Counted from the first letter of the stretch, positions 8,845 through 16,353 are shown. The stretch: 64,000 bases of DNA from Anaerococcus mediterraneensis (GCF_900128415.1 NZ_LT635772.1:1674001-1738000), one strand, 5' to 3'. Notes: generated by a model from the sequence alone, not told the origin. Program-made: numbers and translations.

Positions 8845-10104
8845 CTAACTAGCATAGCCCTTGACCAGCCTAGAATTATATCCATCAAAAAAGTAAAATT
8901 CGCTCCCTCTTAGGTTTTTTATATCTTCTGGATCTAGGATGTACTCCTTATCTTCTGAATAAGTAATAGTATCGGCAGCACTAAAGCCTGGAATGATTTG
9001 TGACCACTTGTGGATATTAAAGCCTGATGAACTAGATTCTGATACTTTTGTTTTATCGTACTTACCAAAAAATTCCGCCCATTTATTTCTGGATATACCA
9101 GATGGATGGTTGAATAATAGGAAATTGTGACAAAGCCCCATTACAGATTCATAAATTTGATTATCATTGGCACAGGCTGTGAAAAAATCAGATTCTGCCA
9201 TCATAAAACCAGTATTAGGTCTTGGTTTTGATATTATTTCTGTTAGAATCTCTCCCTTTGTAAATGATATATCATCAATTACAAGACCAAATCCCCCATA
9301 CCTATAAAGCTCATTTAGCTCTGAAGTCAAGAGTCTTGAATAAAGAGATTCTGAAGAGCTTAGCAAGTCAACACTTATGACATCGTATCTTTTATTATAG
9401 GCTGACATCAAAGATTCTTGTTTTTTTGATAGGTGGTTGGTACGGATTGGCCTCATATCGGATAGAAGTTTATTTAAAAATATTTTTATACTTCCTAGCT
9501 CTTTGCTACCAGATGTCAAATAAAATTGGAGGTCTTGTCCTGCTTGAGGGCTTATTTGTCCTTTGTTGACCCCATCTTGAACCAATGAAACTAAACTAGC
9601 ATGCGGACATTTGAAAAAGGCTGGCAAAGATGGGGTTGTTCTTGCGATCATCAAATATTTGGCCATCCCCTCAAAATATAAGCTCGTTGCGCTGGATAAA
9701 TTGAAGTCTTTTTTGCCAACATCTGATAATATCGTAGAAATAAGACTAGAATCATTGTCTATAAAGGGATCATAGTTGGCTTGGTTTTGAATTTGCCCTA
9801 GGTTTCTCCTTGAAAACATAACTGAGTTGCTATAGTTAGCCAGGATCTCATCTTCGAGGTCTAAATTAGAGTTGTGCAATAAAATCACAGGTATATTATC
9901 ATTTTTGAGTATAGAAATGTAGGCCATTATGGCGGCATTTCTTTCTTTTTTGCTAGCTCCAGACACAACAAAATTGCTCGCACTAGAGCTGTATTCAAAA
10001 AGTTGATCGAAAGAAATATTCCTATAATTTTTTACATTCTTTTTGATATTATTCTTATAGTCTACGTTTTTTTTCTTTAAATAATTAATTAATTTCCAAA
10101 TCAT
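8845..10104 (-). CDS. Degenerate VirD4/TraD-like ATPase paralogue (419 aa)
   Basis: I do not recognise this protein by name. Its layout parallels the adjacent upstream VirD4-like gene: an N-terminal beta strand into FVVSGASKKERNAA where a P-loop would be, a strand PVILLHNS, a YDPFIDND block matching the partner's SKWNIFRDI, a helical insertion ending SLYFEGMAKYLMIA, and LVIDDIS at the Walker B position. GASKKERN lacks the GxGKS signature, so nucleotide hydrolysis is unlikely. It is the last of four tightly packed genes (3 nt after the VirD4-like gene). A catalytically dead partner subunit is the simplest reading; that is inference from visual comparison. Confidence 0.55.
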   Translation of the reverse strand: MIWKLINYLKKKNVDYKNNIKKNVKNYRNISFDQLFEYSSSASNFVVSGASKKERNAAIMAYISILKNDNIPVILLHNSNLDLEDEILANYSNSVMFSRRNLGQIQNQANYDPFIDNDSSLISTILSDVGKKDFNLSSATSLYFEGMAKYLMIARTTPSLPAFFKCPHASLVSLVQDGVNKGQISPQAGQDLQFYLTSGSKELGSIKIFLNKLLSDMRPIRTNHLSKKQESLMSAYNKRYDVISVDLLSSSESLYSRLLTSELNELYRYGGFGLVIDDISFTKGEILTEIISKPRPNTGFMMAESDFFTACANDNQIYESVMGLCHNFLLFNHPSGISRNKWAEFFGKYDKTKVSESSSSGFNIHKWSQIIPGFSAADTITYSEDKEYILDPEDIKNLRGSEFYFFDGYNSRLVKGYAS

Positions 10105-10107
10105 GTC

Positions 10108-11409
10108 TTACCTAAAATCATTAAACTTAAATATAAAGGGTTGGCTAAAAGGAAGTCCTACTATGGCTTGGCCAACTGGTAAGGAATTTTGGTGCCAGTC
10201 TTCGACTGTATGGCCCAATCTTTTTTCCTCAGCCATAGTGTAGTCAGCTTTCTGATAATCTTCTATGATGAGATTTTTGCCATAGAGGTTGCTGACGTAT
10301 TCCCTTGAGGCCATATCATTTGTCCTAAAAGAAATAAGAGTAGAAAAACCCGCCATTATATTCATGGCTTTTGACTTTCCATATATATCTACCAATTGTT
10401 CTGTACTCTGGATACCTGCTAGGATTTTTAGCCCCAAGCTCCTACCGAAGTTAACTCCGTCTTCTATATGCTCGAGTAAAGGGATTAGCTTAAACTCGTC
10501 ACATATCAAATAAACATTGCCAGTTTTTTTGTTTCTAGACATTGCTTCTTTGAGGGCCTGGTCAAAACATAACCTATATATAGGTGTCAAGGAATTGCCC
10601 TTGGCCAGATCGTATTCTATAAACAAGGTTTTGCCACCCTTTTCCCTAACAAAATTTCTTATAGAAAAATTGCCTTTTTTGGCAAAATTACCTACAAAAA
10701 TATCTCTAACAACAGAAAACATCTCTGATAGTACGCCCTGACTTTGTGGACCAGGGTAAGCGATATATGAATTGACCGCAACCAAGTCTTTGTGACTAGC
10801 TAGAATGGCTTTGACCTTGTTTTCATCACAAGAATCAAGGAGACTCCTTAGTTCATCGTTATAAAACATTTTTTTTCTGACATTCTGATCCTTAACACCT
10901 GCCCTGGCAAGGGATAAGAGTATGGATGATAAAACGTCACTAGCAGCATTTGGGAAGAAGGCATTGGTTGTATTTTTTACCCTCTCTTTAAATAATGATT
11001 TGCAAATCTCATTACAATTCTGCTTTATGTGTTCATCATCAGCCCCATCAGCTAGGATGTCCCTAAAAATATTCCATTTTGAAGAAGTATCCGTTATATT
11101 ATCTATAAACAAATCACCATTTTCAAAAAATCTTTGTATATAGTCTCCCTTGGTATCAAAAATGATCATCACATCGTCATTTGTCATCTGGGATTTGATT
11201 TGTTTTATTATATGGAAAAAAAGGGTGGACTTACCAGAACCAGTTGATCCAAGCATGAGTAAATGCTTGGACAATTGGTCTTCGGACATAGTAAAATTTG
11301 CCCTTTTTCCATCCTTCTCTCCATCAAATTTTAGAAAATTCGAATTGTTATTTGTTACAATCGGATTATAGGCAACACTAGACCCATATAAAATTTTAAA
11401 AGACATCAC
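10108..11409 (-). CDS. VirD4/TraD-like type IV coupling-protein ATPase
   Basis: The 433-residue product has Walker A MLGSTGSGKSTLF (about residues 52-64), strand VMIIFDTKGDY, Walker B VYLICDEFKLIPLLEH (about 300) and the coupling-protein block LGLKILAGIQSTEQLVDIYG. These features match VirD4/TraG/TraD P-loop ATPases that pump DNA or protein substrates. No N-terminal membrane helices are seen, unlike classical VirD4, so it is probably cytosolic. It is flanked by a degenerate paralogue and a putative metallopeptidase in one operon, with no type IV channel genes within 3 kb. Confidence 0.75.
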   Translation of the reverse strand: MMSFKILYGSSVAYNPIVTNNNSNFLKFDGEKDGKRANFTMSEDQLSKHLLMLGSTGSGKSTLFFHIIKQIKSQMTNDDVMIIFDTKGDYIQRFFENGDLFIDNITDTSSKWNIFRDILADGADDEHIKQNCNEICKSLFKERVKNTTNAFFPNAASDVLSSILLSLARAGVKDQNVRKKMFYNDELRSLLDSCDENKVKAILASHKDLVAVNSYIAYPGPQSQGVLSEMFSVVRDIFVGNFAKKGNFSIRNFVREKGGKTLFIEYDLAKGNSLTPIYRLCFDQALKEAMSRNKKTGNVYLICDEFKLIPLLEHIEDGVNFGRSLGLKILAGIQSTEQLVDIYGKSKAMNIMAGFSTLISFRTNDMASREYVSNLYGKNLIIEDYQKADYTMAEEKRLGHTVEDWHQNSLPVGQAIVGLPFSQPFIFKFNDFR

Positions 11410-11415
11410 ATGCTC

Positions 11416-12165
11416 CTAAGATAAAACATAAGATTGGCCAAAACCTTTATCCTGGCCCTTGTCTTGATCATTAACCTTTGGCTGGATATTATTTTCCCTA
11501 TCTTCCCTGTCAGCCAAAAAGTCAAAGCCTTGGTCTTTTTTATAGTTATTTCCATATTTTTGCTCATAGGAAGAGTTTATTTCATTTTTAATCTTCTCTT
11601 CATAGTTTTTTCCATATATCTGCTCTGCCTTTAGCTTGCAGTGGATATTTTCCATATCCCTAGTATGTTTATATTCGTATAGGTCTCTGTCTTTGACATT
11701 TGCGGTCATCTTGTCAAACTCTTTGTTGGCATATTCATAGGCATCTTTCTCTACTGGCTGGAACCTATATTTGGGATCACATTCCTCGTCTGAAAAGTGG
11801 TATTGGTCGTAGTTTTTTTGCCAATCGCTAATTTTGTTTACATCCTCAATATTTCCTATGTAGGCTCTGCCATATATACAATCATCCTGGAAGGCATGCC
11901 TGCCCTCATGGATGATTGTATCACAGTTGTCATAGCGCCTATAATCTTGCATGATCAGGCTTTTTTTGATAGCGATTTTACCAGGATCATAAGCCGAATA
12001 ACCTCCAGCTATTCTTTTATCTTGAAAATTCATCGGTGTGACAATTCTTGCTGGTCTATTTTGGCTGGCAGCCATTGCATTTTCTAATTTTTGATAGAAA
12101 TCAACCCTCTGGTCATAGGTCATATTTTGCCAATTTTCTTTTCTCAGAATATTAAAATCAATCAT
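11416..12165 (-). CDS. Putative zinc metallopeptidase-like protein with HEGRH motif
   Basis: The 249-residue protein has RIAGGYSAYDPGKIAIK, then CDTIIHEGRHAFQDD near residue 90, which fits an HExxH zinc site, and about 50 residues on YRFQPVEKDAYEYA, whose glutamate could be the third metal ligand. This spacing resembles HEGRH-type putative metallopeptidases found in Firmicute accessory regions and toxin-like proteins. No signal peptide is seen. The C-terminal 60 residues are charged and low-complexity (KDQGF, DKGQDKGFGQ). The gene overlaps the first gene of the operon by 8 nt and ends 6 nt before the VirD4-like gene. Confidence 0.55.
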   Translation of the reverse strand: MIDFNILRKENWQNMTYDQRVDFYQKLENAMAASQNRPARIVTPMNFQDKRIAGGYSAYDPGKIAIKKSLIMQDYRRYDNCDTIIHEGRHAFQDDCIYGRAYIGNIEDVNKISDWQKNYDQYHFSDEECDPKYRFQPVEKDAYEYANKEFDKMTANVKDRDLYEYKHTRDMENIHCKLKAEQIYGKNYEEKIKNEINSSYEQKYGNNYKKDQGFDFLADREDRENNIQPKVNDQDKGQDKGFGQSYVLS

Positions 12166-12469
12166 TTCTACCTATCACCATATCTTTTTTGAAAGTAAAC
12201 TTATCATAAACTTCTAGTATTTCTGGATGTTTCATAAGCAAGTCCAGTGAGAAAATCGCGTTGAGATATGATGTGTTTTCCTTTTCCATAATGTCTTTGA
12301 TGGATATATTTCTATATCTATAGTTTTTTCTTTCACCATTAAAATAACCTGCAACCGCTTTTTTCAATCCATCGGAGAAACCTTCCATATTTTCATACAT
12401 TCTTTGTGCATCTTCATTGTTTATCGACATGTCTTTTGCAATAATGTCAATGGCTTTTTCCCTATCCAT
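12158..12469 (-). CDS. Small hypothetical protein, first gene of the VirD4-like operon
   Basis: I do not recognise this 103-residue protein. It is soluble and mostly helical by composition, rich in charged residues (MDREKAIDIIAKDMSI at the N terminus). The operon promoter lies about 180 nt upstream, and GGGGGTAATT precedes the start. As the first gene it could be a regulator or a substrate or adaptor for the downstream proteins, but nothing in its sequence decides this. Confidence 0.5.
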   Translation of the reverse strand: MDREKAIDIIAKDMSINNEDAQRMYENMEGFSDGLKKAVAGYFNGERKNYRYRNISIKDIMEKENTSYLNAIFSLDLLMKHPEILEVYDKFTFKKDMVIGRND

Positions 12470-12645
12470 AATTACCCCCTATATTTTTTTGGCCGTCAAT
12501 TTGACATTCTTATCTCAAAGTGTGACCTGTTTTCTTTTTCTAATTTATCCATCCTTCCAAGGTGAAATCAACTTTATAATATTGAGACAAAATGATTTCA
12601 AAATTCACAAAATATTATAATCATATGCCTTACTATATTATAAAT

Positions 12646-12674
12646 ATTATATAACATTTCCTATTTTTATTCAA
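12646..12674 (-). promoter_or_regulatory. Promoter of the four-gene VirD4-like operon
   Basis: On the minus strand TTGAAT (12669-12674) and TATAAT (12646-12651) are separated by exactly 17 nt, a good sigma-A promoter. It lies 25 nt beyond the end of the truncated relaxase frame and about 180 nt before the first operon gene, leaving a long 5' leader. Confidence 0.65.
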
Positions 12675-12697
12675 TTCATCTTATTGCGTCAAAAAAA

Positions 12698-12865
12698 TCA
12701 CCGACCCTCCCGAACAAATTTACTCTGCTTTTTGGTGTAGTCATGGGTTACTCCGTCCCATTCATTTTTTATTTTTTCTCCACTTATATATGCTGCACTT
12801 GCTACTGCACTTTTGCCTTTTCCTCTTGATATTATGTTTACTGAAAAATGAAAACTGTCTGCCAT
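12698..12865 (-). pseudogene. MobA/MobL relaxase, N-terminal stub only
   Basis: From ATG 12865 the first 47 codons match the start of the complete relaxase at 62,825 (MADSFHFSVNIISRGKGKSA and onward to THDYT), then the sequence diverges at 12,737 and stops after 9 unrelated residues. The full gene is about 547 codons, so only the first tenth survives. The stub marks the left edge of a decayed mobilizable element, with its oriT just upstream. Confidence 0.9.
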
Positions 12866-12951
12866 TTTTATCACTTCCTTTCTTTCTTTGTTGTTTTAGG
12901 TGGAGGCTTAATAGATTTTTTATATCCACTTTGTGAATGAGCGTTTTGAAA

Positions 12952-13016
12952 TACCCTTTGCCTAATCATTCAATCCACTCGCAAGCTCGTGGTGAATGAT
13001 TGGCAGGGGCAGACCC
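12952..13016. mobile_element. Small structured insertion 1 (65 nt hairpin element)
   Basis: Present in copy A but absent from the matching place in copy B, where the flanks join cleanly without target duplication (after TTTTGAAA). It begins TACCC and ends GGGGCAGACCC. It folds as GCC, a bulged T, a 9 bp stem, a 2 nt bulge, a 4 bp CCAC/GTGG stem and a 10 nt loop. The second element at 13,166 shares ends, bulges and fold but differs in stem sequence with paired changes. The end coordinates are ambiguous by 1 nt (12,953-13,017 is equivalent). Confidence 0.75.
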
Positions 13017-13165
13017 TGATAGAATTAAAAAAGCCGACTACTGAATTAACTTTGTTGTTTCACCCTTACGGGTACAGACAGTTAGTCGGCTTAATTGTTT
13101 TGTTCATTTCAAATTTTAAAAGTCAAGGACGAGCGTTAGCGAGTTTATTTACCCTTGACTTTTAA

Positions 13166-13233
13166 TACCCTCGCCTAATTATCTCTACAACTCAAATAAA
13201 TTTTCGTTGGAGATAATTGGCTGGGGCAGACCC
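13166..13233. mobile_element. Small structured insertion 2 (68 nt hairpin element)
   Basis: A second copy-A-specific insertion, starting TACCC and ending GGGGCAGACCC. Its fold matches element 1: GCC, a bulged T, a 9 bp stem AATTATCTC/GAGATAATT, a 2 nt bulge, CAAC/GTTG, and a 14 nt loop. In copy B the flanks (CTTTTAA then AAAGCG) join directly. It sits 2 nt beyond the foot of a genomic hairpin. Confidence 0.75.
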
Positions 13234-13285
13234 AAAGCGAATGGTTGTTGGTCGCTGCAAGGGTTTTACTCTAAAGGCACGCAAG

Positions 13286-13314
13286 CACCCTTTAGGGTGT
13301 ATAATTGCGCCCTT
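13286..13314. other. Candidate oriT nick region, copy A
   Basis: A CACCC-TTTA-GGGTG hairpin is followed by TATAATTGCGCCCTT. A hairpin followed by a TGCGCCCT-type core is the arrangement of MOBQ/RSF1010-like nic sites, and a MobA/MobL relaxase gene starts about 420 nt downstream on the minus strand. Copy B at 63,112 is identical in this core. The exact nick position is inferred, not shown. Confidence 0.7.
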
Positions 13315-13329
13315 GTAACCAAGGGACAA

Positions 13330-13629
13330 TTATGTTATTTCATCTTTAGATGATTTTTCTACATTATCATCTATTCTTTCTTCTAAAATTTCCATTATGT
13401 TTAATCTTATTTCTTCATCATTTAATGATTTCATTAATTTATAAAATTAATCTTTGGTTAAATCCTTGCTTTCAAGAAAGATACTTTAAAAAACTGCACC
13501 TTTTTCATATATCCGTCTATCTCTTTTCTTTCGCTCCTGTAATTTTGGTTTTCTTAATAGTTTCTTTCTTTTGTTTTGTAACTGCTTGATTTCTTCTGCC
13601 ATTAAGATTTTTTCTTCTATATTTTTCAT
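13330..13629 (-). pseudogene. DUF3847-type protein gene, frameshifted
   Basis: From ATG 13629 (AGAGAGG upstream) the product MKNIEEKILMAEEIKQLQNK closely matches the intact gene at 15,280, but the frame closes at about 13,486 after YEKGAVF. The expected remainder (ESIFLESKDLTK, then LNDEEIRLNIMEILEER) continues in other frames to a stop at 13,330. At least one indel near a T-rich run is needed. The family is a short coiled-coil protein found next to MobA/MobL relaxases. Confidence 0.75.
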
Positions 13630-13790
13630 TGGTCGTATTCCTCTCTTTCTTCTAAAATTTGAGCAATAAAAAAACAATAAACCGATTTGATTTACTGTTT
13701 TTTATATGCTGATAATTTATTTTTCAGTCTTCTTGTACAATTCCATATAAAAGGTAAATAATTCAAGCACTTTTATACAAATAATTCGCC

Positions 13791-13979
13791 TTATTTACGT
13801 CTTCTTTTTTTGAATTTATCTATTAAAGTCATAAATAAAACATCATAAACTATAAATAGTATAACTCCTATTATTACTCCCATTGGATTTGGAAGTCCAA
13901 AATAACTGGCAGTTATAGCAATCGCAAAAATACATGTAACGACTATAATTTGAATTATTAGAGACACTATTTTACCCAT
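13791..13979 (-). CDS. Small two-helix membrane protein (62 aa)
   Basis: The 62-residue protein consists of two hydrophobic helices (about residues 4-25 and 32-52) and a basic tail KFKKRRRK. Its start codon touches the stop of the preceding 85-residue frame, so the genes form one transcript. The layout (secreted precursor, hydrophobic peptide, small membrane protein) could suit a bacteriocin-like or toxin locus with an immunity-type protein, but no family is recognised. Confidence 0.5.
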   Translation of the reverse strand: MGKIVSLIIQIIVVTCIFAIAITASYFGLPNPMGVIIGVILFIVYDVLFMTLIDKFKKRRRK

Positions 13980-14236
13980 TAAAATGCCTTAACATCTACA
14001 AAACCATTTCTTGGTTTATGATCTCTTTTGTCTAACCATTCAGCAACTGTACTGCCGGGATCAAGTACATTTTTTATTACGACTCTGATAATCGTTCCAA
14101 TACCAGTTACTTCTTTTATCCCCACTGCCAATAATTTTAAAACAACAGCCTTTGTTAACTCATTAACCGCTACACGAGCTCCTTTTTTTAGAATATAAGC
14201 TCTAATAGCTGCACTTGTAGCTCCTCCTACAATCAA
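13979..14236 (-). CDS. Hydrophobic peptide region (85 aa), probable C-terminal part of the preceding secreted protein
   Basis: The frame opens with TTG (no good ribosome site) and encodes GGATSAAIRAYILKKGARVA, an amphipathic or hydrophobic region, and a charged C terminus ending GFVDVKAF. It overlaps the stop of the secreted protein at 14,233 by 4 nt. One extra base before the stop would join both into a single 215-residue secreted protein, since the text flows from AVNTM into SLIVGGATS. Either translational coupling or a frameshift is possible. Confidence 0.5.
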   Translation of the reverse strand: MIVGGATSAAIRAYILKKGARVAVNELTKAVVLKLLAVGIKEVTGIGTIIRVVIKNVLDPGSTVAEWLDKRDHKPRNGFVDVKAF

Positions 14237-14625
14237 TGAAACATTGTATTTACGGCCGTAGCAACTACATTATTCGGAATTGCAAATTCAACACTTGCAG
14301 GTGTCATTTGGGACTGCGGTACAACCGATGTCCCCGTAGAATCCATGGCAACAAGAACTTGATTTAATTGCTCAAGGAATAATTCTTGATCAAAGTTTGG
14401 ATCTTCTTTTTTATACTTCTCTATATCACGCCTTACTACTTCCCTATATATTGCTTGCTCCTTAGCACTCATATCATTGTAATTTAACTCAACTTCTGCT
14501 AGTGTTTGATCATATCTCTCTATCCCCATATTTCCATAAGAAGCTGCGAATGAGTTTATTGGTGTAGCACTTAATAATAATGTGATTGATAAAAATAATG
14601 CTAATGCTCTATTATATGTTTTCAT
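14233..14625 (-). CDS. Secreted protein with signal peptide (130 aa)
   Basis: An N-terminal signal peptide is clear (MKTYNRALALFLSITLLLSA, cleavage predicted after NSFAA near residue 28). The mature part is acidic and charged (YNDMSAKEQAIYREVVRRDI) and ends in a short hydrophobic stretch FAIPNNVVATAVNTMFH. GGAGATTAAA precedes the ATG. It may be the N-terminal part of a longer protein continued in the next frame. No enzyme motif is seen. Confidence 0.6.
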   Translation of the reverse strand: MKTYNRALALFLSITLLLSATPINSFAASYGNMGIERYDQTLAEVELNYNDMSAKEQAIYREVVRRDIEKYKKEDPNFDQELFLEQLNQVLVAMDSTGTSVVPQSQMTPASVEFAIPNNVVATAVNTMFH

Positions 14626-14664
14626 AAAATTTAATCTCCTAATAAAGTTTAATTAATGTTATGT

Positions 14665-14898
14665 CTATTGTTTCGTTTGACATTTTGAACACCTGTATTT
14701 ACCTGTACCATCTAGGTCAAATATTTGATATATACAAACGTCCAAAGCATTTGCTATATCGTTAGTAGTTTTTAGGCTCAGAATTGTTTTCCCTGTTTCT
14801 ATTTTGTTTATACTCGTCCTTGATATACCTACTTTTTTCCCAAGTCTATGTTGCGATAAACCTAGAGGTTTACGGTATTTATCGATTCTGTTATTCAT
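14665..14898 (-). CDS. XRE-family regulator with C-terminal CxxC
   Basis: The 77-residue protein contains a classic helix-turn-helix (LSQHRLGKKVGISRTSINKI) at residues 13-32 and ends YRCSKCQTKQ, adding one CxxC. Its size and position upstream of the secreted/hydrophobic protein genes on the same strand suggest it controls them or the element. AAAGGTGAAAT precedes the ATG. Confidence 0.82.
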   Translation of the reverse strand: MNNRIDKYRKPLGLSQHRLGKKVGISRTSINKIETGKTILSLKTTNDIANALDVCIYQIFDLDGTGKYRCSKCQTKQ

Positions 14899-15034
14899 AA
14901 TTTCACCTTTCTTTGGTTAACTACAGCTAAACATATTTTCGTTTGAATGTCAATACTTTTCATGTTTTTTTGATTACCTTTTCCTGATATGTTATTATAT
15001 AATATCTATGTTAATATTTTTCCATTTTGCCTTA

Positions 15035-15280
15035 TTATTCTAAGTGTTTCTTTAAATTCTTTTGTCTTTGTTGGTTTTCTAGTAGGATTTTTATTTCTTC
15101 ATCTGTTAGTTCTTCTGCATTTTCTATAAGGCTTTCTAATATTGCTCCCTTTTCATATATCCTTTTATCTCTCTTTTTTCTTTCTTCCTGTTTCTGCTGA
15201 CTGATAAGTTTTTTTCTTTTGTTTTGTAACTGCTTAATTCCTTCATCTGCCATTAAGATTTTTTCTTCTATATTTTTCAT
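15035..15280 (-). CDS. DUF3847-type coiled-coil protein
   Basis: The start at 15280 is supported by AGAGAGG about 9 nt upstream, giving 81 residues: a lysine-rich coiled coil, then GAILESLIENAEELTDEEIK. The C-terminal half is nearly identical at DNA level to the gene at 63,187, while the N-terminal half matches the broken copy at 13,629, so it looks mosaic. These proteins accompany MobA/MobL relaxases in Firmicute mobilizable elements; the molecular role is unknown. Confidence 0.75.
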   Translation of the reverse strand: MKNIEEKILMADEGIKQLQNKRKKLISQQKQEERKKRDKRIYEKGAILESLIENAEELTDEEIKILLENQQRQKNLKKHLE

Positions 15281-15395
15281 TTTTTCGTTTCCTCTCTTTT
15301 TATTTTTAAGCAAAGAAAAAACAGTAAAAATTTTTTGATTTACTGTTTCTGTGTTAGTTTTTATTAAATTGTTGATTAGTCAAACTGGGAGTAGT

Positions 15396-15617
15396 CTACT
15401 TAACTATTATCACACAAATTCCAATTAACGCTAAAATGATACCAATAATAAATTCTATCAATCCAACTCTCTTGGCATATAATTCTGTTTTTCTACCGGC
15501 TTTATAATCCGCTTCAAAGCCATTGATTAAATTATATTTCTTTCGGAAATAAATCTCATATCCAAATGTTGTAAATGCAACTCCGACTGTTATTAATATT
15601 ATCTTTAAAATTGTCAT
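15396..15617 (-). CDS. Small membrane protein with two helices (73 aa)
   Basis: The start at 15617 follows GAAGAGGTG and yields MTILKIILITVGVAFTTFGY: a first membrane helix, a short basic loop (FRKKYNLI), and a second helix IGIILALIGICVIIV. The topology resembles DUF3784-like small membrane proteins. The function is unknown. Confidence 0.6.
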   Translation of the reverse strand: MTILKIILITVGVAFTTFGYEIYFRKKYNLINGFEADYKAGRKTELYAKRVGLIEFIIGIILALIGICVIIVK

Positions 15618-15672
15618 TCGACACACCTCTTCACTATATTCAAATTATTATTTATCGCCAAATTGGTATTTG

Positions 15673-16060
15673 TTAATTTGTAAATCTTAACAAATACCCG
15701 TTTGGATCTTGTATTAAAAACTCTATTTCTGTTTCTTCTATTCCATTAACTTTATATATGTTTCTAGTTAGTTCTTTGTATAATTCTATATTCAAATTAT
15801 TCACTAATTGATAAAGTTCTTCAATATCATCGACAGCTATCGAAAAACCAATTCCTCTTCCTAAAGGATATACCAGCTCACCTATATTCCAGCCATCATC
15901 TTGAATTTGTTCAAACATAGACTGACTATCTTGAAAAGACATGAAAACAAATTTATCTTCAACACGTTCATATTCAATTTTAAATCCTAATTCACTAAAA
16001 AATTTTTAGTTCGCTCAATATCAAAACTGATAATTCAGGAATCATCCTATTAAAGTCCAT
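15673..16060 (-). pseudogene. VOC/glyoxalase-family protein gene with frameshifts
   Basis: The start is at 16060 (MDFNRMIPELSV). Two single-T losses, one in the T run after TCAGT and one in AAAAATTTTTT, break the frame; restoring both gives a continuous VOC protein (DIERTKNFFSELGFKIEYER, then VEDKFVFMSFQDSQ and on to the intact tail, residues GRGIGFSIAVDDIEELYQ and IQDPNGYLLRFTN). The tail alone stays open from 15,942. The family includes bleomycin-binding and antibiotic-modifying proteins. Confidence 0.85.
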
Positions 16061-16152
16061 ATTCAACCCTCAACAACTTTAAATTCCTTTCGTCAATATT
16101 AAATAATATTATAGCATTTTTTAGGCATTTTTTCTACTGCCATATTTCCCAC

Positions 16153-16353
16153 TTACTCGCTACTATCTCCTTTAGAATGTATTACCTTGAATAACTTATC
16201 TTAAAATGTTTTCTTGCTCTTTTTATCAAAATATATCTCTGTTACAAATGTCTTTCCATTTATATTTTTTGTTAAAACGCCATCAGGCTTTTGGGATTCT
16301 TCTTGTTCTTCTTCGTGTGTTTCGTTTACTTGAGTGTTCGTATTTTCTGCCAT
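16153..16353 (-). pseudogene. TnpW-like transposon protein with in-frame stop
   Basis: GGAGGAACTAA precedes ATG 16353. The first 50 codons (MAENTNTQVNETHEEEQ, then GVLTKNINGKTFVTEIYF) end at TAA 16,201-16,203, after which the same frame continues DKLFKVIHSKGDSSE to a stop at 16,153. The continuation is what TnpW-type proteins have, so a CAA to TAA change is the likely cause. TnpW proteins travel with TnpX-type serine recombinases. Confidence 0.6.

Larger units (their letters stand above)
12738..13314. repeat. Direct repeat copy A: relaxase start plus oriT region
   Basis: This block matches 62,698-63,140 in the same orientation and order: relaxase 5' codons, a GCCGACTA/TAGTCGGC hairpin (13,033-13,090), an AAAAGTCAAGG/CCTTGACTTTT hairpin (13,118-13,163), and the oriT core. 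Copy A is 577 nt and copy B 443 nt. The difference is two inserted hairpins (65 and 68 nt) plus single-base changes. The two copies lie about 50 kb apart. Confidence 0.92.
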
